Part shown: in pieces, positions 33,401 to 42,100 of the stretch | How the letters are laid out: every line of letters starts with the position of its first letter | How positions within the stretch are numbered: the first letter of the stretch is position 1 | Source: Bacteroidales bacterium | GTDB taxonomy: Bacteria > Bacteroidota > Bacteroidia > Bacteroidales > UBA7960 | DNA length: 62,074 bases | Assembly (NCBI GenBank): GCA_012521995.1 | Contig: JAAYLH010000048.1 | Span: forward strand, 1 to 62,074 | Direction: 5' to 3' | The notes under the pieces: generated by a model | The model's database searches: none | Told to the model about the DNA's origin: nothing | What the model saw: only the letters and a program-made list of their open reading frames with translations | Program-made: the position numbers and the translations under genes

Positions 33401-34588
33401 ATGAACGACAAGATTGTGGAAGCTCTGAGCCAGCAGCCCAATTTTGGCTGGACCTCCTGGGACTGTTACCGCCGCTTGCTCCAGAGCTGGGGGATGACAT
33501 ACGGGATTTCAAGGGATGTGTTTGACCAGGTGATGGTGGACTTTAAGAACAGCTATCAGGTGGATCAAAAGATACAATTCAGCCCAGCCCAGATGCGGGA
33601 GATGGCCTTCGAGTACAAAGAAATCCTGAAGAAACATCAGGTGCATTTTGAGGAAGACCTCTGGAAACAAATCAAACAGGCAATCATGAGTGTGTTTGAT
33701 TCCTGGTCCTCAGATCGTGCCCAGGTGTACCGCAACCACTTGCAGATCGCTGATCTTTGGGGCACTGCTGTCGTGATTCAGCAAATGGTCCTTGGCAATA
33801 TTTCCGAGTATTCGGGCACGGGAGTAGTCTTTACGCACAACCCCCAGATATCGAAGCCAGGAATATATCTAAATGGCGATTTCACTTTGTGCAGCCAGGG
33901 AGAGGATATCGTCGGAGGATTGGTCCATGCACTACCTGTGTCGGTGATCCAGAAAAAAAACGCCGGTCGCGAGCATCAGCCCTCCCTGCAGGAGCATTTG
34001 CCAGCCATTTATAAGCGTTTGTACGAGATTGCCCACGACTTAGTGGAGAAGCATGGCTTTAACCATCAGGAGATAGAGTTTACTTTTGAAAGCAATCAGC
34101 CGGAAGACCTGTACATCCTGCAGGTGCGTGACCAGGATACCCGGAAGACTGAGCGCATCACTGTATTCAGCACAGCAACCGAAAAAATGAGGCTGATGGG
34201 GCGTGGAATCGGCGGTGGTGGGGGAGCAATAAACGGTCGCCTGGCCATTGACATGGAAGATCTGAAGCGGCTCAGGGCGGTTTATCCTGAAGGGGCCTGT
34301 ATTTTGGTGCGCCCCGATACCGTTCCGGATGACATACCCATGATTTTTGATTGCGATGGGCTGGTTACTTCCCGCGGAGGAATTACCTCGCATGCTGCCG
34401 TAACTGCCGCCCGCATGGGAAAGGTATGCGTTTTGAATTGCATCCCCCTGGTGGTGGATGAAAAGTCAAAGGAATGCCACATCAACGGAACGACCTTCAG
34501 ACCAGGGGACCTGATTGCAATAGACGGCTTTTCGGGCAATATTTTTGAAGGGCATTATCCAACTGAACAAGCAGAGATTATTTATTAA
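30479..34588 (+). CDS. PPDK-like ATP-grasp/phosphohistidine protein with a large unassigned N-terminal region and no PEP barrel
   Basis: A 1369-residue soluble protein. From about residue 876 it is unmistakably like pyruvate phosphate dikinase: FLGSKAFFLKKLYLWGFPVP PGF (ATP-grasp entry), then SVRSGTAISMPGAMNTYLNIG (about 954), then the phosphohistidine domain with GLVTSRGGITSHAAVTAARM (His1305) and a short tail ending TEQAEIIY. True PPDK continues with a PEP/pyruvate TIM barrel of about 350 residues; here the protein stops after the His domain. Residues 1-870 are mostly helical (for example LERFYYIIFLLQ-like amphipathic runs) and I recognise no domain. The design suggests ATP gives its phosphate to His1305 and then to an acceptor bound elsewhere. 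The GAPDH-like gene starts 18 bp downstream, so the two are probably co-translated. Reaction unknown. Confidence 0.8.
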   Translation: MAKDKFSSGALEVNLANTRKDDITVTQEHLDFIALSNEYWGIQQRTRDFFLELNHPYANHHFLAEELRKILLGDFWLYESLEERDQAFGLMIKIAEELLDQPVKQADRESLLRSLLEFGGLLRKDGQVQAKGVLAFLLDRLELIADKDPLLLVRCSGSIRKHLGELVQDQEFGERTFDFIRDVARKNLDFWMENHSPEVWFEDKRELFSKDYSELIGQVGLGWFAETARDLESLDVMNGLEKHLPLYPEISARFQGLIEGFEKNIERFYYIIFLLQHPGLEDQRHQLLWELNKILRDIHNELKPDELTSFITNIFSLFAELKEHHMATVLDCILTLGKEVIQVKERRIISFFENELIKLGFVAPGAVYIQENWQMNVDPNHVKNIRVWLELIEHAPYTFRKLLSALIVNLRLGGIFIFDTDLFQRDITKLLNSDISPLFKQIKQLTRIFPVYFNEIGAEGELREVTTVMDEISGRQDKLIHFLRKQVHIEGNNTHIELTRKIFHFWYDGTPTALKEMVPADVFAAIDKNSRWFTGVHHLILEMSKASHSGPGDLLKMREEDFYELLEGCEGHGEDDRKRLRLLFRLYFLLSEKYSFETTDIGKSLKKYRFFTQEEIDGLTALLEEERLDDSLAAIFGFMERLNEVIFNPEFSEGWESIYHKRHIAFGIPSMYGQYRETKFEALGLTFKLERLASRLMEQRIYEFRADTITARSLREAFSILSLFRHGLELDGVTSQGFDSNLQMLRYGLTSESFSLHQFINLFQFIAKNVKDITNTYFFGFYDQPLRMIIPQVFDAESLKNEKALNQLILEKSESFYREILSSSFLIQLLDSFISRVLHSMRNMVDNLTPEVIRHIMSYDPALVISPLYEESPKVDNQIFLGSKAFFLKKLYLWGFPVPPGFVITTEVFRRRKAIMASPSLSKQVDEQVRWQLNRLEKLSGKGFGNTRKPLLLSVRSGTAISMPGAMNTYLNIGMNDKIVEALSQQPNFGWTSWDCYRRLLQSWGMTYGISRDVFDQVMVDFKNSYQVDQKIQFSPAQMREMAFEYKEILKKHQVHFEEDLWKQIKQAIMSVFDSWSSDRAQVYRNHLQIADLWGTAVVIQQMVLGNISEYSGTGVVFTHNPQISKPGIYLNGDFTLCSQGEDIVGGLVHALPVSVIQKKNAGREHQPSLQEHLPAIYKRLYEIAHDLVEKHGFNHQEIEFTFESNQPEDLYILQVRDQDTRKTERITVFSTATEKMRLMGRGIGGGGGAINGRLAIDMEDLKRLRAVYPEGACILVRPDTVPDDIPMIFDCDGLVTSRGGITSHAAVTAARMGKVCVLNCIPLVVDEKSKECHINGTTFRPGDLIAIDGFSGNIFEGHYPTEQAEIIY

Positions 34589-34606
34589 CCAATAAGGAAC
34601 AAAAAA

Positions 34607-35857
34607 ATGACTATGTTGGAGAACAAGAATCTTATCGGAATTAATGGCCTGGGCCGTATCGGCAAGTTGAGTTTGTGGAATCACATTTTCAGGAGGCATT
34701 ATGAGGGGGCGGTGATCAATGTAGGGCGTGAGGTGGGCCGCAGCCTTGAAGATTTGATCCAGGTGATGGGGACCGACTCTACGTATGGAGCCTTGAACCG
34801 TTTCCTATACGGCAGCACAGGGGTAAGCAAAAAGTTTACCATTGTGGATCGCGAGCAGGGGATTGTAGATTTTGATGGATTCCCTATCAAGATTTTGCGT
34901 TCAAATCGTAACCCGCGGGAGATTCGCTGGAAGGAGAATGGAGTGCGCGTGGTGGTAGACTGCACGGGGGTGTTCAATGATCCCGTGGCAGCTGCCGATG
35001 ACATCAAGGGGAGCCTACGCGGGCACCTGGAGGCTGGGGCAAGGAAAGTGATTCTAAGCGCCCCCTTCAAGATTAAGGACAAGACCGCTAAGATGCCTGC
35101 CGACAGCTATATGATGGTATATGGCATTAACCATCTGGGTTATGACCCGGCAGCGCATCACGTCCTCTCGGCAGCGAGTTGCACTACTACGGGCCTTTCG
35201 CATATGATCTACCCTTTGCTGCAAACCCGGGAGACCTCACGCATCCTGACGGCATCCATGTCGACAGTACACGCTGCCACCAACAGCCAAAGTGTCCTGG
35301 ATGCCGTGCCCAAGGCGGCAGCCACTGACCTGAGGAAGACCCGATCCGTGTTTAACAACATCATCCTTTCGACAACTGGAGCAGCTAAGGCCCTTGAAAG
35401 CATCCTCCCCCAGATCCAGGAGATTGGCTTCATGGCCGACTCGGTGCGTATTCCCACCAATACAGTATCTTTGATCATCCTGAACATTACTTTTAGCTCA
35501 CAGTTGAACGACAAGGGCGAACCAGTGATAAACCAGCAGTTTCTGAATGGAATCTACCAGAAAGCCTCCCTGGGCCCCCAGAAGGACTTGCTGATATTCA
35601 GTGAGCAGCAAAACGTATCGGCCGATTTGATGGGTTTCCCCGCTTCGGTCGTGATAGAGGGGCACGAGACCCATACCCGCACAGGATTTATCAATCTGCC
35701 CGAAAGCCTGATGGAGTCGATGGGGGTAAAAGCAGAAAAAGACCTTCACTTGCCTGTAACCCATGCAAAAATATTTGGATGGTACGACAATGAATACGGC
35801 AGTTATGTGAGCAGCCTGGGCAAACTGGCTGTATACGTGGATCAGAACCTGAAATAA
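34607..35857 (+). CDS. Divergent glyceraldehyde-3-phosphate dehydrogenase-like protein
   Basis: A 416-residue GAPDH-fold protein, about 80 residues longer than ordinary GAPDH. The NAD-binding start reads LIGINGLGRIGKLSLWNHIF. The active site has Cys192 in SAASCTTTGLSHM (usual SCTTN) and His222 in MSTVHAATNSQSV (usual TVHAYTNDQ). Later parts are STTGAAKALESILPQI, RIPTNTVSLIILN and the closing GWYDNEYGSYVSSLGKLAVY. The catalytic Cys-His pair is kept, so oxidoreductase activity on an aldehyde is plausible. The replaced Asn and the insertion near 300-350 suggest a changed substrate pocket. A ribosome-binding AAGGA lies 6-10 bp before the ATG. Linked to the upstream PPDK-like gene. Confidence 0.88.
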   Translation: MTMLENKNLIGINGLGRIGKLSLWNHIFRRHYEGAVINVGREVGRSLEDLIQVMGTDSTYGALNRFLYGSTGVSKKFTIVDREQGIVDFDGFPIKILRSNRNPREIRWKENGVRVVVDCTGVFNDPVAAADDIKGSLRGHLEAGARKVILSAPFKIKDKTAKMPADSYMMVYGINHLGYDPAAHHVLSAASCTTTGLSHMIYPLLQTRETSRILTASMSTVHAATNSQSVLDAVPKAAATDLRKTRSVFNNIILSTTGAAKALESILPQIQEIGFMADSVRIPTNTVSLIILNITFSSQLNDKGEPVINQQFLNGIYQKASLGPQKDLLIFSEQQNVSADLMGFPASVVIEGHETHTRTGFINLPESLMESMGVKAEKDLHLPVTHAKIFGWYDNEYGSYVSSLGKLAVYVDQNLK

Positions 35858-36029
35858 TCCAGCAGTTGCTTTAAATAGCTGAATGGATTTCGTTTGCGAA
35901 AAGCAATCATTCCGCTGAAATGCGTAATTTTGTGCCGCCTGCGCAAAGGGGGTTCCCCGGAGTGCAAGGAGAATATTATCGTTACCGAAAGCAAATTATA
36001 ATTATTAATAACCATTTTTGAATTTTAAG

Positions 36030-37253
36030 ATGAAGGACGCAAGAAGACCTGATGTTGAGGTTCTGGACATTACCAGCGATGTGAAGTGGATTGGCATTCT
36101 CGATTATGACATTGTTACGTTTGACGTGGTGATGGAGACTGAATATGGGACGACATACAATTCGTATTTTATCAATGCTGAGAAAAAGGCCATTGTTGAG
36201 ACTTCCAAGGAGAAGTTCTGGGATGTTTACCTCGAAAAGATCAAAAAGGTGACTGACCCTGCCGATATTGAATACATCATCCTCAACCACACCGAGCCTG
36301 ACCATAGCGGGAACCTGGGCAATATGCTTGCACTTGTCCCCAATGCAACGGTGGTAGGTAGCCGACTGGCTATCAGCTACCTAAAGGATTTCCTCGGGAA
36401 GGAATTCAAGCACATTGTCGTCAAGGACGGAGACACTATTGACTTGGGCAACAAGACCCTGCGCTTTATTTCGGCGCCCAACCTACACTGGCCCGACAGC
36501 ATGTACACCTATCTTGAGGATGATAAGCTGTTGTTTACCTGTGATTCCTTTGGCTGCCATTATGCCCACCATAAGATGTATGACGACCAGGTTGGCGATT
36601 TCGCGGATGCTTTTAAATATTATTTTGATGTGATCCTGAAGCCTTTCAGCAAGTTTATGCTGAAGGCCATAGAGAAGATCCGCCCGCTGGATATCAGTGC
36701 CGTGCTAACGGGACACGGACCCTTGCTGATGAAAGACTGGAAGAAGTGGGTGGACCTGTCAGAAAAATTTGCCACAGATGCCCTGGAAACTCCTCAGAAG
36801 GATTATGTGTTCATCCCCTATGTCTCAGCGTACCACAACACAGGCAAGCTGGCTGAAGCCATTGCAGAGGGCATTCAAAGTACCGGTGACTTTACCGTGG
36901 AGGTAGCAGATATTGAGGCCATGCCACTGGGGGACGTAGATGAGCGGGTGGCGCGTAGCAGCGGCATCGTAGTGGGTTGTCCGACAATCAACCAGAATAT
37001 CCTGCTGCCGATTTATAAATTGTTTGCAGTGATCAGTCCCATCAGAGATAAAGGCAAAGTGGCAGGCTCTTTTGGTTCATTTGGCTGGAGCGGTGAAGCA
37101 GGCAAACTGATCAATGGCAACCTATCGAACCTCAAACTCGATGTTCAGGGTGATGGGGTATTTGTGAAATTTACACCCCACGAGAGCGAGTACCAACAGT
37201 GCTTTGATTACGGCAAGTTGATCGGGGAGAAGATTCTGGGGAAAACCATTTGA
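36030..37253 (+). CDS. Flavodiiron protein (FprA-type A flavoprotein), O2/NO reductase
   Basis: A 407-residue enzyme that reduces oxygen to water, or nitric oxide to nitrous oxide, protecting oxygen-sensitive metabolism. The metallo-beta-lactamase-like diiron domain has H87-x-E89-x-D91-H92 in [11 protein letters not shown], His153 in PNLHWPDSM, Asp172 in [11 protein letters not shown] and His229 in LTGHGPLLM, a complete ligand set. The C-terminal flavodoxin domain starts with [20 protein letters not shown] and contains [14 protein letters not shown] and [15 protein letters not shown]. No rubredoxin domain is fused. Start ATG 36030 ([12 protein letters not shown]). Upstream TAATTTTG (35925-35932) may be its -7 box. 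The next gene starts inside the stop (TTGA). Confidence 0.95.
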   Translation: MKDARRPDVEVLDITSDVKWIGILDYDIVTFDVVMETEYGTTYNSYFINAEKKAIVETSKEKFWDVYLEKIKKVTDPADIEYIILNHTEPDHSGNLGNMLALVPNATVVGSRLAISYLKDFLGKEFKHIVVKDGDTIDLGNKTLRFISAPNLHWPDSMYTYLEDDKLLFTCDSFGCHYAHHKMYDDQVGDFADAFKYYFDVILKPFSKFMLKAIEKIRPLDISAVLTGHGPLLMKDWKKWVDLSEKFATDALETPQKDYVFIPYVSAYHNTGKLAEAIAEGIQSTGDFTVEVADIEAMPLGDVDERVARSSGIVVGCPTINQNILLPIYKLFAVISPIRDKGKVAGSFGSFGWSGEAGKLINGNLSNLKLDVQGDGVFVKFTPHESEYQQCFDYGKLIGEKILGKTI

Positions 37254-38080
37254 ATTTAAGAAGATTCATATTACTGAGCATCCTTACGGTTTTCCTGCCT
37301 TCATGTGGCAGCCAGCGAAAACTGGCGCTTGAATTTTTCAGGGAGCAGGAGGAAATTCACGTGCTCCTGCTTCCTCCTCAGGAGATCCTGAAAAAATATT
37401 TCCCCATTCACCCCGACAGTATTGTTGGCAACGACTACGACCCCTTTGTGCTTGAGCACAGCAAGTTCATCAAGGAAGCTGAAGATTCCGTGCTTCTTGC
37501 CTTGTTTATGTCATCACTCAAGCAGAGTCTGGAAGCCTTTGAGGTAAAGGTTTATGGCCCAGCCGACATGCAGGACTTCCTCAATCTCGACACTTCAGCT
37601 TATGTCTTCTCGTTGGCGCAACTGGAGTTGATGGAATATCTTCATGAAGAGATACGATATGCCCTACTTGATACTACCTTATACGAAGTGGCCTTCAACC
37701 CGGTGAACCTGGTGCATAGCCAGTGGTTTGAGTTTACTGAGCTGAACCATCCCGAACGGCCGATGCAGGTGTTGTACAGTGCTCAGTATACAGGTGATGT
37801 GTTTGACGGCAAGTTCAGGCATAACTTTTTGACAGGGGAGATGACCTATGAGTTTCAGCCTTACCGGATAGGTTTAGGGGATGTCTATCAACTCAGCATT
37901 TTTGCAGGGGAGAAAAATGCCCAGTTTATCTTTGATTTTCTGTTGAACAAATACGTGGATGACCGGATACGAAAACCACGCAGGATGGTAGATTATTTGC
38001 AATACGACCGCCTGGAAAACAACATTCGTCGTGCTTACGATGACCGCTTCATCCGAATCAACCCTTCGAGAGCGGATTAA
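37250..38080 (+). CDS. Hypothetical lipoprotein coupled to the flavodiiron gene
   Basis: A 276-residue exported lipoprotein with a lipobox in [13 protein letters not shown] (Cys19). I do not recognise a family. The rest is mixed alpha/beta with [19 protein letters not shown], then [20 protein letters not shown] and a tail ending [20 protein letters not shown]. It starts with TTG at 37250, overlapping the TGA of the flavodiiron gene by four bases, so translation is probably coupled. It ends by overlapping tsaD tail to tail by 4 bp. A role at the envelope is all that can be said. Confidence 0.65.
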   Translation: MNLRRFILLSILTVFLPSCGSQRKLALEFFREQEEIHVLLLPPQEILKKYFPIHPDSIVGNDYDPFVLEHSKFIKEAEDSVLLALFMSSLKQSLEAFEVKVYGPADMQDFLNLDTSAYVFSLAQLELMEYLHEEIRYALLDTTLYEVAFNPVNLVHSQWFEFTELNHPERPMQVLYSAQYTGDVFDGKFRHNFLTGEMTYEFQPYRIGLGDVYQLSIFAGEKNAQFIFDFLLNKYVDDRIRKPRRMVDYLQYDRLENNIRRAYDDRFIRINPSRAD

Positions 38081-39102
38081 TCCTTTCGTGAATTAAACCG
38101 TGTAAAAGGAGTGACTTCCTGACCTGCAAAGGCTTCCTGCAGGTACTTAAAGTAGCCTGTAACGGCAATCATGGCAGCATTGTCGGTGCAATATTCGAAC
38201 TTGGGAATGTAAACCTGCCATCCTGCCTTTTCTTCCTGGCTGAGCAGTGCGTTACGTAGGCCTGCATTGGCAGACACGCCTCCAGCAATGGCCACCTGTT
38301 TAATACTTGTATCCTGGACGGCTTTTTTTACTTTTCGGAGCAGGATTTCGACAATAGTATGCTGTATGGATGCACAGATGTCGGCTTTGTGCTTTTCGAT
38401 AAAGTCGGGATCTTTTGCCAGTTCATCTCGAAGGAAGTAGAGGATGGAGGTCTTCACCCCACTGAAGCTAAAATCAAGGCCGGGGATGTTGGGATGGGGA
38501 AAGGAGAAGGCATTGGGGTTACCTTCCCGGGCAAACTTGTCGATCAGTGGTCCTCCAGGATAGGGTAGTCCCATGATCTTTGCGGCTTTGTCAAAGGCTT
38601 CTCCAGCGGCATCGTCGATGGTCTGGCCAATGACTTCCATATCAAAATAATCGCGCACGAGCATAATCTGGGTATGTCCCCCACTTACAGTCAGGCAAAG
38701 AAAGGGGAAGGTTGGATGTTTTGGGTGGTGCTCGTCTTCAATGAACAGGGCCAGAATATGCGCGTGCATATGGTTCACCTCAATAAGGGGAATGCCGAGC
38801 GAGAGGGAAAAGGCCTTGGCGAAGCTTGCGCCCACAAGCAGTGATCCCAAAAGGCCGGGCCCGTTGGTAAAGGCCACGGCATGCAGTTGTTTTTTACTTA
38901 TATTTGCAGTGCGCAGGGCCTTGTCAATCACTGGGATGATGTTCTGCTGATGGGCCCTGGAAGCGAGCTCAGGTACCACTCCCCCAAAATCTTTATGAAC
39001 ATTTTGATTTGCGATAAAATTGGCAAGAATTTTGCGATCTTTGATCACAGCGGCGGAGGTGTCATCGCACGAAGATTCTATTCCCAGGATATAAATGCTC
39101 AT
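38077..39102 (-). CDS. tsaD: TsaD, tRNA N6-threonylcarbamoyltransferase subunit
   Basis: A 341-residue Kae1/TsaD protein that transfers threonylcarbamoyl to adenosine-37 of ANN-decoding tRNAs with TsaB and TsaE. The metal ligands H111 and H115 are in IEVNHMHAHILA. Others are IYILGIESSCDDTSAAV, VSGGHTQIML, PGLDFSFSGVKTS and VAIAGGVSANAGLRN (ATP-binding and helix motifs). The start at ATG 39102 (MSIYILG) fits E. coli numbering exactly; the longer frame from 39117 adds five residues. A likely -7 box lies at 39141-39148. Secure. Confidence 0.96.
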   Translation of the reverse strand: MSIYILGIESSCDDTSAAVIKDRKILANFIANQNVHKDFGGVVPELASRAHQQNIIPVIDKALRTANISKKQLHAVAFTNGPGLLGSLLVGASFAKAFSLSLGIPLIEVNHMHAHILALFIEDEHHPKHPTFPFLCLTVSGGHTQIMLVRDYFDMEVIGQTIDDAAGEAFDKAAKIMGLPYPGGPLIDKFAREGNPNAFSFPHPNIPGLDFSFSGVKTSILYFLRDELAKDPDFIEKHKADICASIQHTIVEILLRKVKKAVQDTSIKQVAIAGGVSANAGLRNALLSQEEKAGWQVYIPKFEYCTDNAAMIAVTGYFKYLQEAFAGQEVTPFTRFNSRKD

Positions 39103-39140
39103 AAAAAGAGGCAACAAGTTTTGGTTTAATAAAAAGGATA

Positions 39141-39148
39141 CAAAGTTA
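39141..39148 (-). promoter_or_regulatory. Putative -7 promoter element of tsaD
   Basis: Minus-strand TAACTTTG matches TAnnTTTG and lies about 40 nt before the tsaD ATG. It also touches the probable start of tamB on the other strand. A -33 element is not evident. Confidence 0.3.
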
Positions 39149-42100
39149 TCAAAAAAAGGAGAAAAATTGGGCTGATCATACTGGCAGTTATTGTTTTACT
39201 GCCTTTGCTGGGTTATGGGGTCTTGCGCAGTACGCAGGTGCAGACATTCCTGGGCCAGCGTTTTGCGGCTTACCTCTCTCGACAGCTTGACACGAAGGTC
39301 AGTGTCAGCAAGGTGGACGTCACCTTTTTCCTGAATTTTGTTCTGGAGGATGTTTCTGTGGAAGACCAGCGGGGTGAATCCATGATCTTTTCCAAGAGAA
39401 TGGTGGTGGATGTGGGGCGGTTCTCCATTCGGAAACGCTTTTTGAACGTGAATGGGATATTTTTGGACCAAACCTTCCTGGGCCTTTCAAGATATTCAGG
39501 AGAAGGAGACTTTAATTTTCAGTTCCTGATTGATTATTTTTCCGATGATGATTCCCTGCCCACTGAGAATCGGTGGAAAGTGGTATGCAAATCGCTGGAA
39601 TTCAATAAATCAGCATTCACTTTCAACGACTACAATAAGGTTTTGACAGAACAGGGTTTTGACCCCGGCCATTTTGCCATTGGCGATTTTGCCCTTGCCA
39701 TGGATGAGATCCTTCTGCAAAATGACACCCTTAGCTTTGAACTTGACCGTTTATCTTTCAGGGAGGCTAAAGACTTTGATTTGCAATACCTTTCGGGAAG
39801 CTTTGTGATCAGCCCCCTGCAGACAAAGATTTCAAATTTGATCGTCAGGACCCCAGGAAGTGATCTTCAACTTCAGGCCGGTATAGCTTATGAAGGTTTT
39901 GAGGCTTTTGGAGATTTCTTCAATTCAGTGAATCTGGATATCAGTCTGGAAGATTCAAAGTTTGACCTTGAGGATGCAGGGTATTTCATTCCCTCAGTTT
40001 ATGGTATTCGGGGTACTGTAAGACTTGGCGGGCAATTCAGTGGGCCGGTATCCAACATCAGGGGAAGGGACTTGTATGTTTATTACGGATTTAATACCAG
40101 TATTCGGGGCAACTTTCACTTGATGGGTCTGCCCCAAATCGAGGAAACTTTTATTCATGGTTCACTGGAAGAGATGCGTACCTCAGCCACTGACCTTGCG
40201 GGATTCAGGCTGCCGGTGAAGAGCCGTCAGTCCTACCTCCAGCTTTCTGATAACCTGACAAACCTGGGCAGGATGTCGTTCCAGGGGCAGGTGACTGGCT
40301 TTGTGAATGATATGGTGGCTTATGGAAGGCTTGTCACCGACATTGGCATAATTTCCTCTGACATTCTGGTACGTCGCAGTAGCTCGGGGGGCCTGCCTTA
40401 TTACAAGGGGATGCTTACCACTGAGCATTTTGACCTTGGAAAATATTTTAATGACGAGAAAAGGCTTGGACAGGTGAGTTTGAATGCTGAAGTGGAAGGG
40501 CAGGGGATTACCTTTGAAACAATGGACCTTGCCATCAGTGGCCAGGTTGGGCACATTGACCTGCTTGGGTACGATTACGAGAACCTTGAGGTAGCGGGTA
40601 TTGTGAGTAACAAACGCTTCAATGGCTCCTTGCTGGTTGATGATACCAACCTGTTTCTCGACTTCCAGGGGGTTATTGACTTTGAAGAAGACATTCCTGT
40701 CTTTGATTTCAACGCGCGAATAGAACAAGCCAATCTAACCGCCCTGAATGTTTTTCAGCGAGACACCCTGGCTTCCTCTCTGATATCGGGGCTGCTGAGC
40801 ATCAATGCCCGCGCCTCAAACCTGGATGACCTGGTAGGCAGGATCGCGCTCGACAATATTCACTACGAGGAATGGCCTATGGATGGAGGTCCTTCTTCGC
40901 ATTATATTGCTGAGCGGATTGAAGTAGTGAACACCCAGGAAGATGATGGAAGTAAAATATTCAGGCTGAGGTCGGATTTTGCCGACGGTGATCTGACAGG
41001 CAGGTTCAGATTCGATCGTTTAGGACAGTCAGTTCGGAGCCTTGTGGAAGTTTATATCCCTGCATTTTACCTCCATTTGGAACCCAATGGAAAAGGGGAA
41101 AATAATTTCCGTAACACTGCTTTTGAGTTGCGCATAAAGGACACCAACGTTCTTTCCGATTTGTTTTTTCCATCCTTACGGCTGGCACCCGGAACCACAT
41201 TGAAAGGCACTTTCGGGGAAGAATTCGGGATGCTGAATCTGGAAGGATGGTCACAGCAAATAGAGCTGGGAAGCGGCAGGATTGTAGACTGGAGGCTGCA
41301 GGGGCGGCCTGAGGGGGGGGCGTTTCGCCTTGAAATGGAAAGTGATAAGGTGCTTTTATCCGACAGCATTTTTGTCGACCAGTTGAACCTGAATGCCGAA
41401 CTGCGCAACGACAGTCTTTATTACCTTCTGGAATGGCAAAACCATGATATACTACGGAAGAATTATGCCCATATTGAAGGTCTGACACAGTTTCTGGGGA
41501 GAAAACAGTCTCAAATACAGTTCCTCCCATCCTATGCCATGATCAATGACTCCTTGTGGCGCATTAACCCTGGAAACGAGATAATGGTGGACTCGGCCAG
41601 GGTTGGAATCAGCAACCTGATGGCTTATAAGAATCAGGAACACATTAAGGTCAATGGAATTCTGAGTGCCTTCCCTGCCGACAGGTTAAACATTGAGTTT
41701 AATAATTTTGATGTTTCACACGTGGCTCATCTGATCAGGGTCAAAAAGATGAACTTTGACGGAAATGTCAGTGGAAGTCTTGACTTGGGTTCCCTGTGGC
41801 AATCGCCTCATATTGAAGCCGATTTGTATGTTCGTGACTTTGCCTTTAACTTCGATCACCTTGGTGATTTACATATTGTTAGTCACTGGGATAACCAGCA
41901 GAAGGGCTTTGGTGTTGACCTCCAGATTGTATATTACGGGAACGTTGGGACCAATATTCCCCTCGCTGCAAAAGGATATTTTTACCCCGACCGAAAGGAT
42001 GATAATTTCGACCTGGACATCACAGCAGAGAACCTGAAGATGTCGATATGGGGGCGTTATCTGGAGGCGTTTGCAAGCAACTTCAGGGGTTTGGCATCGG

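Noticed and set aside
30479-34588. Annotation as a true pyruvate phosphate dikinase or PEP synthase
   Set aside because: The C-terminal PEP/pyruvate barrel is absent after the phosphohistidine domain, so a normal PPDK reaction is not supported.
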